48,601 nucleotides of DNA from Xanthomonas cassavae CFBP 4642 (GTDB lineage Bacteria > Pseudomonadota > Gammaproteobacteria > Xanthomonadales > Xanthomonadaceae): the NCBI RefSeq assembly GCF_000454545.1, contig NZ_CM002139.1:455936-504536 (forward strand), written 5' to 3'. The notes under the pieces were generated by a model. It had not been told where the DNA came from, searched no databases, and worked only from the letters and a program-made list of their open reading frames with translations. Numbering within the stretch: the first letter of the stretch is position 1; each line of letters opens with the position of its first letter. The position numbers and the translations under genes were made by a program. Positions 10,965 to 19,330 of this stretch are shown here, one piece after another.

Positions 10965-12526
10965 AAGCATCGACCTTGCGCGCGTTTCTGTCGGTCCACA
11001 GCTGGATGGGTCTGTTGGCGGGCATGGCCTTGTTCATCGCCTTCTACGCCGGCGCCATCACCGTGTTCACGCATCAATTGAGCGGCTGGCAGGCCACGCC
11101 GCCTGTCACACAGCGTGCGCCGGCAGATCCTGTCGCCGCCGCGCAGACTTTGCTGGATGCGGTGATCGCCCGGCATCCGCAGGTGGCCGACTCCTTCCTG
11201 GTGCTGCTGCCCGGCGAGCACGGGCCGATCCCGCGGCTGTACTGGTATGGGCCACAGGCCGAGGCCAGTGGCGGCATGCGGCAGTATCAACAGGCCGCCG
11301 ATGGCAGCCTGCTGGAACTGCCGCAGCGCGTGGGCTTTGCCGACTTCCTCTACGACCTGCACTTCACCGCCGGCCTGCCACGCGTGTTCGGCACCTATCT
11401 GTTCGGTGTGGTGAGCGTGCTGTACGGGCTGGCGTTGCTTAGCGGGGTGGTGCTGTACGCGCCGGTGTTCTTCAAGGACCTGTTCGCGCTGCGGCCGGGC
11501 CATAACCTCAAGCGCCTGTGGCAGGACGCGCACAACGTGGTCGGCATGTTGTCGCTGCCGTTCCATGTGATCTTTGCCTGGTCCGGCGCGGTGTTGTGCC
11601 TGGGCGTGCTGTTGCTGGCGCCGTTCCAGTTCCTGGTGTTCGACGGCAAGCTGATGCAGATCCTGGCGCCGGAGTTCGAACTCACCCCGCATGTGCAACC
11701 GGCCAGGCGTGCGGCGCCGGTGTTGCCGGTTGCGGTGCTGCTGGACAAGGCGCGCGCAGCCAGCCCGGGCTTGGTACCGGAGAGCATCGGGTTCCATGAT
11801 GCAGGCGATGCCCATGCACGTGCGGAAGTGTATGGCCACAACGATCAGCGCCGCCTCAACACACTCGGTGGCGTGGCCTTGGACGCGGCAACCGGCCAGG
11901 TCCTGCGCGTGCTCGAACCAAGGACGATGTCACCAGGCACCGCCGCCTTGCGCGGACTGCAAGGGCTGCACTTCGGCAACTTCGGGCATGCACCGGTGCA
12001 GTGGCTGTATTTCCTGCTCGGGTTGGGCGGTGCGTTCCTGTTCTACAGCGGCAACCTGTTGTGGATCGAAACACGCCGCAAGCGTCGGCTGGTGGATCAA
12101 CCGCGCCGCACCCACGCGATGGCGCGCCTCACCGTGGGCGTGTGCCTGGGTAGCGTCGCCGGCATCTCGGCCTTGTTCATCGCCGCACGCCTGCTTGCGC
12201 AAGGACAGGAGCGTTATGTCTATTACGCGGTCTTTGCGACCGTGTTGGTGTGGGCGCTGGTCCGTCCCACCGCACGTGGTGTGTACGAGGCGTTGCTGGC
12301 CTGCGCTGTCCTCACGGCGCTGATTCCGCTGGCCAGCTGTGTTCCGGCACATGGCGTGGTGTTGCCGTGGCAGGACGCAACGGTGCTGGTCGTGGACCTG
12401 ATCGCCTTGGTATTGGCATGGGCGTACTGGCAACTGGCGCGTGCGAGCAGGCGGCGCGGAGTGCAGGGCGATCCCAACAGCGTCTGGGCGTGGAAGCGCG
12501 CGCAACGCGCTGAGTCGATGCACTGA
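10961..12526 (+). CDS. PepSY-associated transmembrane protein, probable siderophore-iron reductase type
   Basis: A 521-residue inner-membrane protein of the PepSY_TM family. It has an N-terminal helix with the family signature (HSWMGLLAGMALFIAFYAGA), a periplasmic region to about residue 125, helices around 140-165 and 185-220, a second soluble region, a helix with LHFGNFGHAPVQWLYFLLG, and a C-terminal cluster of four to five helices. Conserved histidines beside the helices (HSW, DLHF, DAHN, PFHV, LHFGN) are typical of members proposed to bind heme and reduce ferric siderophores. It ends an operon with two small membrane proteins. No TonB receptor adjoins it here; the only one in the window is 20 kb away. 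Confidence 0.8.
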   Translation: MKASTLRAFLSVHSWMGLLAGMALFIAFYAGAITVFTHQLSGWQATPPVTQRAPADPVAAAQTLLDAVIARHPQVADSFLVLLPGEHGPIPRLYWYGPQAEASGGMRQYQQAADGSLLELPQRVGFADFLYDLHFTAGLPRVFGTYLFGVVSVLYGLALLSGVVLYAPVFFKDLFALRPGHNLKRLWQDAHNVVGMLSLPFHVIFAWSGAVLCLGVLLLAPFQFLVFDGKLMQILAPEFELTPHVQPARRAAPVLPVAVLLDKARAASPGLVPESIGFHDAGDAHARAEVYGHNDQRRLNTLGGVALDAATGQVLRVLEPRTMSPGTAALRGLQGLHFGNFGHAPVQWLYFLLGLGGAFLFYSGNLLWIETRRKRRLVDQPRRTHAMARLTVGVCLGSVAGISALFIAARLLAQGQERYVYYAVFATVLVWALVRPTARGVYEALLACAVLTALIPLASCVPAHGVVLPWQDATVLVVDLIALVLAWAYWQLARASRRRGVQGDPNSVWAWKRAQRAESMH

Positions 12527-12682
12527 GGCGATTGATGCCTGGCACGCCACGGTGGGCCGGGCAACACCTGCGGCCGAGCGCCTGGTCGCTGACCATGCGG
12601 CCGGCTCGACAACCTGGCCCGTTGACGCGACGGCCTCACCCGGCAGTGCATCCTGATCGCCCGCCACCTTCACCCACACCCG

Positions 12683-13150
12683 ATGACGGCTGCCGTCTTA
12701 CGCATTGGCCTGATCTCCGACACGCACGGCGTGCTGCGGCCCGAGGCTGTGGCTGCGTTGCAGGGCTGCGCGGCGATCATCCATGCCGGCGATGGGGGCA
12801 AGCCGGAGATCCTCACCGCGCTGCAGGCGCTGGCACCGCTGCATGCGATCGCCGGCAATATCGACAACAAGCCCTGGGCAGCGCAGCTTCCGCAAACGCT
12901 GGATCTGCTGATCGCAGGCGTGCGGATCCATGTGTTGCACGATCTGAAAACGCTGGCAGCGGATGTTGCTGCCGATGTGATCATCAGCGGGCATTCGCAC
13001 AAGCCGTCGATGCACACGCACGACGGTGTGCTGTACATCAATCCGGGCAGCGCCGGTCCGCGTCGCTTCAGCTTGCCGATCAGTGTGGGCACGCTGTGGC
13101 TGGGCGATGGCCCGCCGCAGGCGCAGCTGCAGCTGCTGGAAATACGCTGA
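12683..13150 (+). CDS. YfcE/MJ0936-type metallophosphoesterase
   Basis: A 155-residue protein with the complete short calcineurin-like phosphoesterase pattern: GLISDTHG, IHAGDGG, AGNIDN, VLHDLK, SGHSHKP and NPGSAG. These supply the two-metal centre. Relatives are small cytoplasmic phosphodiesterases with broad in vitro activity, so the natural substrate cannot be stated. The ATG at 12683 directly precedes the first conserved strand. It stands alone between the PepSY operon and an exported reductase. Confidence 0.9.
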   Translation: MTAAVLRIGLISDTHGVLRPEAVAALQGCAAIIHAGDGGKPEILTALQALAPLHAIAGNIDNKPWAAQLPQTLDLLIAGVRIHVLHDLKTLAADVAADVIISGHSHKPSMHTHDGVLYINPGSAGPRRFSLPISVGTLWLGDGPPQAQLQLLEIR

Positions 13151-13335
13151 TGGAAGTTGGATTCCGTGCAACAGAGGCTTGCGCATGGATCTGGAGCGGC
13201 CAGCAAAACGACTGCGCGGGCGTCAGAATCGCGCGGTCGCTGCCTGCATGGGTAGGCCCGCGGTCGCTGCGCTGACCTTGTCTGCACGCAGGCGGGACCA
13301 TCCTTGTGCATCGAGTCGTTGCGAGGATGTCCTCC

Positions 13336-14484
13336 ATGAATACCCGTCGTCAGTTCCTTTCCGCCGCCGCTGCCGGCACCGCCGCATTGGCCGCTGCCCC
13401 GTTGGTGGCACAGACCTCCGCACCGGGCAGCGTGATGCCCACGCGCGGCAAGGCCGCCGCATCGGCGTTGCCGACCAATCCCGCAAGCAAGGGCGCACGC
13501 TATCGGCCCTCGAGTCGACTGGGCTTTGGTGGCGTGGCGATCGGCAATGGGTTTGCGCCGACCAGCGATGCGCAAAGCGAAGCGTCCCTGGCTGCGGCGT
13601 GGGAATCGGGCGTGCGGTACTTCGATACCTCGCCATGGTACGGCCTGGGCCTGTCCGAGCGCCGTACCGGTCACCATCTGCACAATCACGCTGCAGACGA
13701 CTATGTGCTATCGACCAAGGTCGGGCGCCTGCTCACCGCCACCGACAAACCGCCGAAGACGATGTGGCAGCGGCCGTCGCCCTTCGAGTATCGCTACGAT
13801 TACAGCGGCTCCGGCGTGCGTCGCTCGATCGAAGACAGCCTGCAGCGGCTGGGCGTGGCGCAGATCGATATCGCCTACATCCACGATCTGTCGCCGGAGA
13901 ACGAGAAAGACCTGGGCATGCCGTGGGAACAGCGCTTTGCCGAAGCGGTGAAAGGCGCGATGCCTGAGCTGACCAAGATGCGCAGGGAGGGCCTGATCAA
14001 GGCCTGGGGCTTTGGCGTCAATCGTCCCGAACCGGCCCTGCGTGCGATCGAGGAGGCCGACCCGGACATCTTCCTGCTGGCCTGCCAGTACTCGTTGCTC
14101 GACCACGCGCAGGCGCTGCACGGCACCCTCCCGAAGATCGCAAAGCACGGCGCATCGGTGGTGGTCGGTGCGCCGCTGCTGGCAGGCTATCTGGCCGGGC
14201 GCGAGCGTTATCTCTACGACGGCACCGTGCCGGAATGGGCACCGGCCAAGCGCCAGAAAGCACTCGCCATCTGCGAGCGCCACGGCGTGGATCTGCGCAC
14301 AGTATCGCTGCAGTTTGCCGCTGCGCCGAAGGTGGTGTCCGCGGTGATTCCGGGTGCGCGCACGGCCGAGCAGGCGCGTGCGAATGCGGCCTCGATGCGC
14401 GTGGCGATTCCGGCAGCGGTATGGGAAGAGCTCAAGCGCGAGCAGGTGATCGAAGCGGATGCACCGGTGCCTGTTGTGGGCTGA
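13336..14484 (+). CDS. Tat-exported aldo/keto reductase
   Basis: A 382-residue aldo/keto reductase with a twin-arginine-type leader (NTRRQFLSAAAAGTAALAAA, then APLVAQ). The TIM-barrel active-site set is present: D and Y in YFDTSPWYGLG, K in LSTKVGR and H in YIHDLS. The closest pattern I recall is the D-threo-aldose/L-fucose 1-dehydrogenase subgroup. The Tat leader fits export of a folded, nucleotide-loaded enzyme, unusual for the mainly cytoplasmic family. I chose the ATG at 13336, which has GAGG at 13323-13326; ATG 13327 is an alternative. Location next to the esterase cluster suggests a sugar or uronic aldehyde substrate, but this is inference. Confidence 0.85.
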   Translation: MNTRRQFLSAAAAGTAALAAAPLVAQTSAPGSVMPTRGKAAASALPTNPASKGARYRPSSRLGFGGVAIGNGFAPTSDAQSEASLAAAWESGVRYFDTSPWYGLGLSERRTGHHLHNHAADDYVLSTKVGRLLTATDKPPKTMWQRPSPFEYRYDYSGSGVRRSIEDSLQRLGVAQIDIAYIHDLSPENEKDLGMPWEQRFAEAVKGAMPELTKMRREGLIKAWGFGVNRPEPALRAIEEADPDIFLLACQYSLLDHAQALHGTLPKIAKHGASVVVGAPLLAGYLAGRERYLYDGTVPEWAPAKRQKALAICERHGVDLRTVSLQFAAAPKVVSAVIPGARTAEQARANAASMRVAIPAAVWEELKREQVIEADAPVPVVG

Positions 14485-14499
14485 GGCTCACGCGTGGTG

Positions 14500-14533
14500 G
14501 GTGCATCGCAAACGCCTGCGCTTGCGATGCACC
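14500..14533. terminator. Bidirectional hairpin between convergent genes
   Basis: A perfect 12-base stem (arms 14500-14511 and 14522-14533, GGTGCATCGCAA) lies between the stops of the aldo/keto reductase (14484) and the leftward esterase (14563). It could end transcription from both sides. No strong T-run flanks it. Confidence 0.55.
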
Positions 14534-14562
14534 ACGTCACGCAGCAGGCATCACCTCACCCA

Positions 14563-15495
14563 TCACGGAATCAACAGCGGCCGCAACGCAGGCACTTGCC
14601 TGGCCAGTTCGTCGGTGACGATCGCCGCGACCAGATCGGCACCCTCGGCACCCAGATGGGTGTAATCGAATGCCAGCTTGGCCTGGCCCATCGGCTCGGC
14701 ACTGGCGTTGTCCTGTGCACGCGCAGCGGCGACAGCGGGCGCGGCTGGCGTCGATGTGGTTTGCGCCGGGGTCTTGCCGATGGTGGTGCCCGATTGCGCG
14801 GCTAGCACCTGCTCCGGATCGGCCGGCCGCTGCGCCAGGCGCATCGCCAGCACCGGGCCCATGCCTTGCACCAGGGTGCGGCTGCGCGCGTGCAGGTCGA
14901 TCAATGGCACCTGCAATTCCTGCGCGAGCGTGCGCGTGGCCTCGGCCCAGGGCGCCAGATCGTCCAGCAACTGACCGCGCGCGAACTGCCGCCGCGTCAA
15001 TGGCGTGACCAGCACCGGAATCGCACCGGCGGCACGCGCCTCGACCACATAGCGGCGCAGGTTGGCGGGGAATTCGGTCGCCAGGTCGGTGGAACGCCCC
15101 GGCTTGCCGGGTTGATCGTTGTGGCCGAACTGGATCAGCACATACACCTGGCGATACCCGCCGCTGCGCAGCTCGTGCAGCGCGATGTCCCACGAACCTT
15201 CGGCACGGTAGTTGGACGTGCTGCGGCCGCCGCGCGCCAGATTGAGGCAGCTCAGAAACGAGCTCACATGCTGCGCGCAAAAGCTCGGTCCCCAGCCGCC
15301 CTGCACGGCGGTGGTGGAGTCGCCGACCAGCACGATCTTGCTGGCCGCAAGCGCGGGCGCAGCGGCGGTGGAGGCCAATGCCCTGGATGCGAGCGGCGTG
15401 CCGACCTGCGCGGCAGCGGCCGCATCGGCAAACGTCAGGCAGGCAGCGGCCAGCGCTGTCAGCAGCATCGGTGCAACAACAGCGTACTTATGCAT
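14563..15495 (-). CDS. Exported SGNH-hydrolase, rhamnogalacturonan acetylesterase-like
   Basis: A 310-residue exported esterase of the GDSL/SGNH family, pattern of rhamnogalacturonan acetylesterases (CE12-like): nucleophile in VGDSTTA, block II GGRSTSN, block III asparagine in QFGHND, and the catalytic Asp-His pair in FDYTHLG. A signal peptide follows the start (MHKYAVVAPMLLTALAAACL). The start is the ATG at 15495; an upstream ATG at 15522 would place residues before the leader. Between the barrel core and the Asp-His block is an insertion of about 40 residues rich in Ala, Thr and Pro, probably a flexible loop. It probably removes acetyl groups from pectin side regions in the periplasm or outside the cell. 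It is 165 bases downstream of the carboxylesterase on the same strand. Confidence 0.85.
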   Translation of the reverse strand: MHKYAVVAPMLLTALAAACLTFADAAAAAQVGTPLASRALASTAAAPALAASKIVLVGDSTTAVQGGWGPSFCAQHVSSFLSCLNLARGGRSTSNYRAEGSWDIALHELRSGGYRQVYVLIQFGHNDQPGKPGRSTDLATEFPANLRRYVVEARAAGAIPVLVTPLTRRQFARGQLLDDLAPWAEATRTLAQELQVPLIDLHARSRTLVQGMGPVLAMRLAQRPADPEQVLAAQSGTTIGKTPAQTTSTPAAPAVAAARAQDNASAEPMGQAKLAFDYTHLGAEGADLVAAIVTDELARQVPALRPLLIP

Positions 15496-15660
15496 GCATC
15501 GCCTCGAAAACGACTGAAACACGGCTACGCGCTCGCCGGAATGGGGGCGGCCAGCGCTGTGGAATCGGCCCGTCCTGCGCAGGCCTTCCGGTCTGGGAAC
15601 GTTCGTACCCGTGTGGCGGCCGCACCCCAGGTGCCGATCGCCCCGCCGGAACGAAAGCGC

Positions 15661-17283
15661 TCAGAACGTACCGCGCTGGATGAAGGGCGCCTGCTGGTAG
15701 AGCCGCCGTTCGCCACTGCGCGGGTCGTTGTCCATCCGGCTCGGCACATCGAACAGCAACGTGTCGCGGTGCTGCAGCGAGTACTGGCGCCAGCGCGGCA
15801 GGCCGCGATGATTGGGGTCGCCGTGGCGCGCAAACGCGAGCAAGGCGGCGCTCATCTGGTCGGCCATCTGCTGCGCCGCGGGGCCATCGCCGGTGCGCGA
15901 GCCGGGCTGGGCAATCGTGTCGAACACCAGCGGAATATCCAGCGTGTGGAAGGCGCCGAACTTGCCGCCCTCCAGTGGCGATCCCCAATCCAGCTGATAC
16001 ACCCACGTCGGTGCGCCCTGGCGTGCGCGCGCCTCGGCCTCTTCGACCGCGCCGCGCCAGGAGCGGCCCGCCGTGGTCGCGGCGAAGAACACCTCCGACG
16101 GCGAGTAGTGCGGATACAGCCGGCGATATTCGGCAATCACCACCTGCGGCAACAGGTCCACGTACTGCTGGGCTTCCAGCCTGGCAGGCAGCTCGTCCCA
16201 GCTCAGTGCGAAGTTTTTCGCATCGTTGCCGAGAAACGCGCGCGTTTCGTCGCGGGTGTTGCCGATCACCATCGGAATGGCGGCCGACTGCAACGGTGCG
16301 GTCGGCCAGAACGGATGCACCGGCAGGTTGCGCGCATCCAGCACCGGGCCGAAGTACAGCGCGCTGTTTTCCACCCGCGAGGGGTCGCGCAGCTGCGCGG
16401 CAGCCAGCAGTTGCGTAACCGGCAGCGTGCGGATGCGCGCAAGCTCGCCGGGCGCAAGTTTTAATGCATCCAGCAGCAACTGCGCACGCTGCGTGGCCGC
16501 ACGCGGGCCGGCCACGGTGACCTGCTGCCCGCTCATGGTCCAGACGCGGTGGAACAGGCCGCGCGCGGCCGGCATCGCCATCAGCGTGGCGATCTTGGCG
16601 CCGCCACCGGACTGGCCGAACACGGTGACATTGCCGGCATCGCCGCCGAATTCGCCCGCGTGCTGGCGCACCCAGTGTAGTGCCTGGATCAGGTCCAGCT
16701 GCCCGGCATTGCCGGAGTCGGCAAAGCCGGCATCGCTCAGCTGCGCCAGCGACAGGTAGCCGAACAGGTTGAGCCGGTGATTGACGGTGATCACCACCAC
16801 ATCGCCGCGTTTGCACAGGCCCACGCCGTCGTACAACGGGTCGCTGCCGGAGCCGGTGGTATAGCCGCCGCCGTGGATGTAGAACAGGATCGGGCGCTTG
16901 CCGCCATCGCGCAGGCCCGGCGTCCACACGTTGAGGAACAGGCAGTTCTCGCTGGTGGGTTCGCTGGCCTTGAGCTGCGGCGCCGCCGCCGCATAGGCGC
17001 TGGCATCGCGCACGCCCTGCCATGGGCTCTCCGGCAGCGCTGTCTGGAAGCGCCGCGCGGCGGTGTCGCCGCCGTACGGGATGCCCTTGAACACGCAGAC
17101 GCCTGCATCGCGCAGGCCGCGTACGGTGCCGCTGCGCAGGTGCGCCAGCGGTGCGCTGTCGTCGCGTGGCGGCGCTGGCGCTGTGGCGGCTGCAACGCCG
17201 GGCAAGGCGGCCGCGGCGGTCGCAAGCAGGCCACCCTGCAGCAGCGCGCGGCGGCGCGGGTCGGGCGCGCGGGGTGCGCTCAT
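15661..17283 (-). CDS. Type-B carboxylesterase with Tat leader
   Basis: A 540-residue carboxylesterase/lipase of the alpha/beta-hydrolase fold. The leader contains three arginines before a hydrophobic stretch (PDPRRRALLQGGLLATAAAA), a Tat-type signal. Family marks are FKGIPYG, SENCLFLNVWTP, the oxyanion loop FYIHGGGYTTGS and the nucleophile S225 in FGQSGGGAK, where the usual GESAG is GQSGG, as in some bacterial members. A candidate catalytic histidine is in GAFHTLDIP. The start at 17283 overlaps the stop of the upstream hydrolase (ATGA), so the two are coupled. The substrate is unknown; the neighbourhood of pectin and xylan enzymes suggests acyl or phenolic esters on plant polysaccharide. Confidence 0.9.
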   Translation of the reverse strand: MSAPRAPDPRRRALLQGGLLATAAAALPGVAAATAPAPPRDDSAPLAHLRSGTVRGLRDAGVCVFKGIPYGGDTAARRFQTALPESPWQGVRDASAYAAAAPQLKASEPTSENCLFLNVWTPGLRDGGKRPILFYIHGGGYTTGSGSDPLYDGVGLCKRGDVVVITVNHRLNLFGYLSLAQLSDAGFADSGNAGQLDLIQALHWVRQHAGEFGGDAGNVTVFGQSGGGAKIATLMAMPAARGLFHRVWTMSGQQVTVAGPRAATQRAQLLLDALKLAPGELARIRTLPVTQLLAAAQLRDPSRVENSALYFGPVLDARNLPVHPFWPTAPLQSAAIPMVIGNTRDETRAFLGNDAKNFALSWDELPARLEAQQYVDLLPQVVIAEYRRLYPHYSPSEVFFAATTAGRSWRGAVEEAEARARQGAPTWVYQLDWGSPLEGGKFGAFHTLDIPLVFDTIAQPGSRTGDGPAAQQMADQMSAALLAFARHGDPNHRGLPRWRQYSLQHRDTLLFDVPSRMDNDPRSGERRLYQQAPFIQRGTF

Positions 17284-18332
17284 CGCCCGGCGTCCTTCTT
17301 TGCCGATGCCGGTGGCGTGGTGATATGGGCAATCCAGGCCTGCGCCAGCTGCGGCCAGGCGGCCAGGGTCAACCCGGCGATGCGGTCGGTGCCAAAGCCA
17401 TGGCCGCCCTGCGGAAACACGTGCAGCTCGCTGGGGACACCGGCACGCAGCAGTGCGTCGTGCATCAGCAGGCTGTTGCGGACCGGCACCACGCTGTCGT
17501 CCTGGGCGTGCAGCAGGAAGCTTGGCGGCGTGTGGGCGTCCACATGCAGCTGCGGAGAGTAGGCACGCGCCTGCGCGTCGCTGGGCGCGCTGCCGAGCAG
17601 GCGCTCGCGCGAGCCCGGATGCGCGTTGGTGCTGTCCATGTCGATCACCGGGTAGATCAGCAACGCGAAGTCCGGCCGGGCGCTCAGGGCATCGGCGGCA
17701 TCCTGCGCCGGGTACACCTGCGCGGCATAGCGCGTGGCCAGGCTGGCCGCGACATGGCCACCGGCCGAAAACCCCATCACCCCGACCCGGTACGCATCGA
17801 TGCCATAACGCGCCGCATTGGCGCGGATCAGCCGCAGCGCGCGCTGTGCATCGGCCAGCGGCACGTCGGCGCCGTTCGGATGGCCTTCGCCCGGCAGCCG
17901 GTAGCGCAGCACGAACAAGGTGATGCCGGCCTGGTCGACGAAGCTTGGCACCAAGGCGCTGCCTTCGTTGTCCAGCACGATGCGCTGGTAGCCGCCGCCC
18001 GGGGTGACCAGCAGGGCGGTGCCGTTCGGCCGCTTGGGCCGGTAGACCACCAGGTAAGGCATGCTGATCTGCTGGATGTAGCGATCGGGCAGGGCAGGAT
18101 CGCTGCTGCGTTGGATGATGCGCTGTGGTTGCTGCAGCGGCTTGTCTCCCGGTGCCATCCCATTGGGCCACAGCAGGATTTGGCTGGCCTGCTCGGCTGC
18201 GGTATCGGCGCTGGGTACCTCGGCCGCCAGCACTGGCCCGGCCAGCAGCGCTCCCACCACCATCACCGTCATGCACCGGCGCATGAGGCTCGAAAACGCG
18301 GCAAACACACGCGTCGGGCTTGCCTGTTCCAT
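17280..18332 (-). CDS. Exported alpha/beta hydrolase, acetylxylan-esterase-like
   Basis: A 350-residue protein with an N-terminal signal (MRRCMTVMVVGALLAG, residues 17-32 of the chosen start) and a short alpha/beta-hydrolase domain: oxyanion motif TPGGGYQRI, nucleophile elbow GVMGFSAGGHVAAS, aspartate in HAQDDSVVPV and histidine in FPQGGHGFG. This pattern matches bifunctional acetylxylan/feruloyl esterases and related endo-xylanase-annotated hydrolases. I chose the ATG at 18332 because GGGAGGGGTGG directly precedes it. It is first in the leftward unit with the carboxylesterase, and its promoter region faces the hydratase-like gene and contains the proposed operator at 18391. Confidence 0.87.
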   Translation of the reverse strand: MEQASPTRVFAAFSSLMRRCMTVMVVGALLAGPVLAAEVPSADTAAEQASQILLWPNGMAPGDKPLQQPQRIIQRSSDPALPDRYIQQISMPYLVVYRPKRPNGTALLVTPGGGYQRIVLDNEGSALVPSFVDQAGITLFVLRYRLPGEGHPNGADVPLADAQRALRLIRANAARYGIDAYRVGVMGFSAGGHVAASLATRYAAQVYPAQDAADALSARPDFALLIYPVIDMDSTNAHPGSRERLLGSAPSDAQARAYSPQLHVDAHTPPSFLLHAQDDSVVPVRNSLLMHDALLRAGVPSELHVFPQGGHGFGTDRIAGLTLAAWPQLAQAWIAHITTPPASAKKDAGR

Positions 18333-18390
18333 CCACCCCTCCCAGGGTTGCTTCGTTGCTGCGGCCAGTTTTGCCGCACTGCACATTGCC

Positions 18391-18409
18391 AATGACACCG
18401 GTTTACCAT
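18391..18409. promoter_or_regulatory. Proposed LacI-family operator in the divergent promoter region
   Basis: AATGACACCGGTTTACCAT lies between the leftward hydrolase (start 18332) and the rightward hydratase-like gene (start 18472). The first 18 bases match the site before kduI (25453-25470) at 17 of 18 positions. The core CACCGGT is a partial palindrome as expected for LacI-type dimers. The LacI-family regulator encoded at 23968 is the natural candidate. Confidence 0.65.
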
Positions 18410-18471
18410 ATACAGCACACCGTGCCGCTGTCGATTGGCAGTGCAACAAAACACCTTTCAGGGAGACACCC

Positions 18472-19293
18472 TTGAGCAACGACGCCGCCACCCCGCCATC
18501 GTCCACATCCCCGCTGTCCGCAATCGCCCAGCGCTTTGTGGAGGCACGCCGTGCAGGCGCATCGCTTCGCGACTTTCCAGGGCAAATCCCCGACGATCTG
18601 GTGACCGCGTATCAGGTGCAGGACATCGCCATCAGCCAGTGGCACGACCAGGTGGTCGGCTGGAAGGTGGGCTATATCGCTGCCGAACGCCGCGATGGTT
18701 CGGGCGACGAGCGTCTGCTCGGCCCGATCTTCTTGCAGAAGCTCTGGAATGCTACCGGTGGAACAACCGAGATTCCGGTCTTCGTCGGCGGCTTCGGCGC
18801 CGTGGAAGCCGAGTACGTCCTGCGCCTGGAGGCCGATGCGCCCAGCGGCAAGACCCACTACACCGCGGACGAGGCCGCTGCGCTGCCGGCACGGCTGTTC
18901 ATCGGCGTGGAAATCGCCAGCAGCCCGCTGGCCACCATCAACAAGTTGGGGCCGCGGGTGGTGATTTCGGATTTCGGCAACAACAACGGGCTGATCCTGG
19001 GGCCGGAAGTCACCGATTGGCTGGGCCGCGAGGAAACCGCGCTGACCGCTGAAACGCTGATCGACGACCAGGTGGTGGGCACCGGTGGCGCCACCACGCT
19101 GCCAGGCGGATTGCGTGCGGCCTACGCATTTGCACTCAGCCGTTCGGCTCAGCGCGGACGTTCGCTCAAGCGCGGTGATCTCATCGCCACGGGCAATGCC
19201 ACCGGTATCCATGACATCGAAGTGGGACAGCATGCCCTGATTCGCTTCGCCGGCATCGGCGACATTTCCTGTACGGCCGTGTCCGCCAGCTAA
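18472..19293 (+). CDS. Fumarylacetoacetate-hydrolase superfamily protein, 2-keto-4-pentenoate hydratase type
   Basis: A 273-residue cytoplasmic protein of the FAH/MhpD superfamily, with the hydratase-type patterns VVGWKVGYIAAE, LLGPIF, FGAVEAEYVL, FIGVEIASS, SDFGNNNGLILG and a C-terminal GDLIATGNATGI. I choose the TTG at 18472, since AGGGAGA lies eight bases ahead and no suitable ATG or GTG is nearby. Members hydrate or cleave 2-keto acids with a divalent metal. It leads the rightward unit before the TRAP transporter and behind the proposed operator, so its substrate may be a keto acid from uronate breakdown; this is inference and no known kdu pathway step requires it. Confidence 0.82.
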   Translation: MSNDAATPPSSTSPLSAIAQRFVEARRAGASLRDFPGQIPDDLVTAYQVQDIAISQWHDQVVGWKVGYIAAERRDGSGDERLLGPIFLQKLWNATGGTTEIPVFVGGFGAVEAEYVLRLEADAPSGKTHYTADEAAALPARLFIGVEIASSPLATINKLGPRVVISDFGNNNGLILGPEVTDWLGREETALTAETLIDDQVVGTGGATTLPGGLRAAYAFALSRSAQRGRSLKRGDLIATGNATGIHDIEVGQHALIRFAGIGDISCTAVSAS

Positions 19294-19330
19294 GCGCGGA
19301 CCCCGTGACCAGACGCTTGGGAGGGCGCCA

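Noticed and set aside
15488..18395. Long open frames in other phases or strand across the esterase genes
   Set aside because: They are low-complexity Arg/Ala/Gly-rich shadows of the true carboxylesterase and hydrolase genes.
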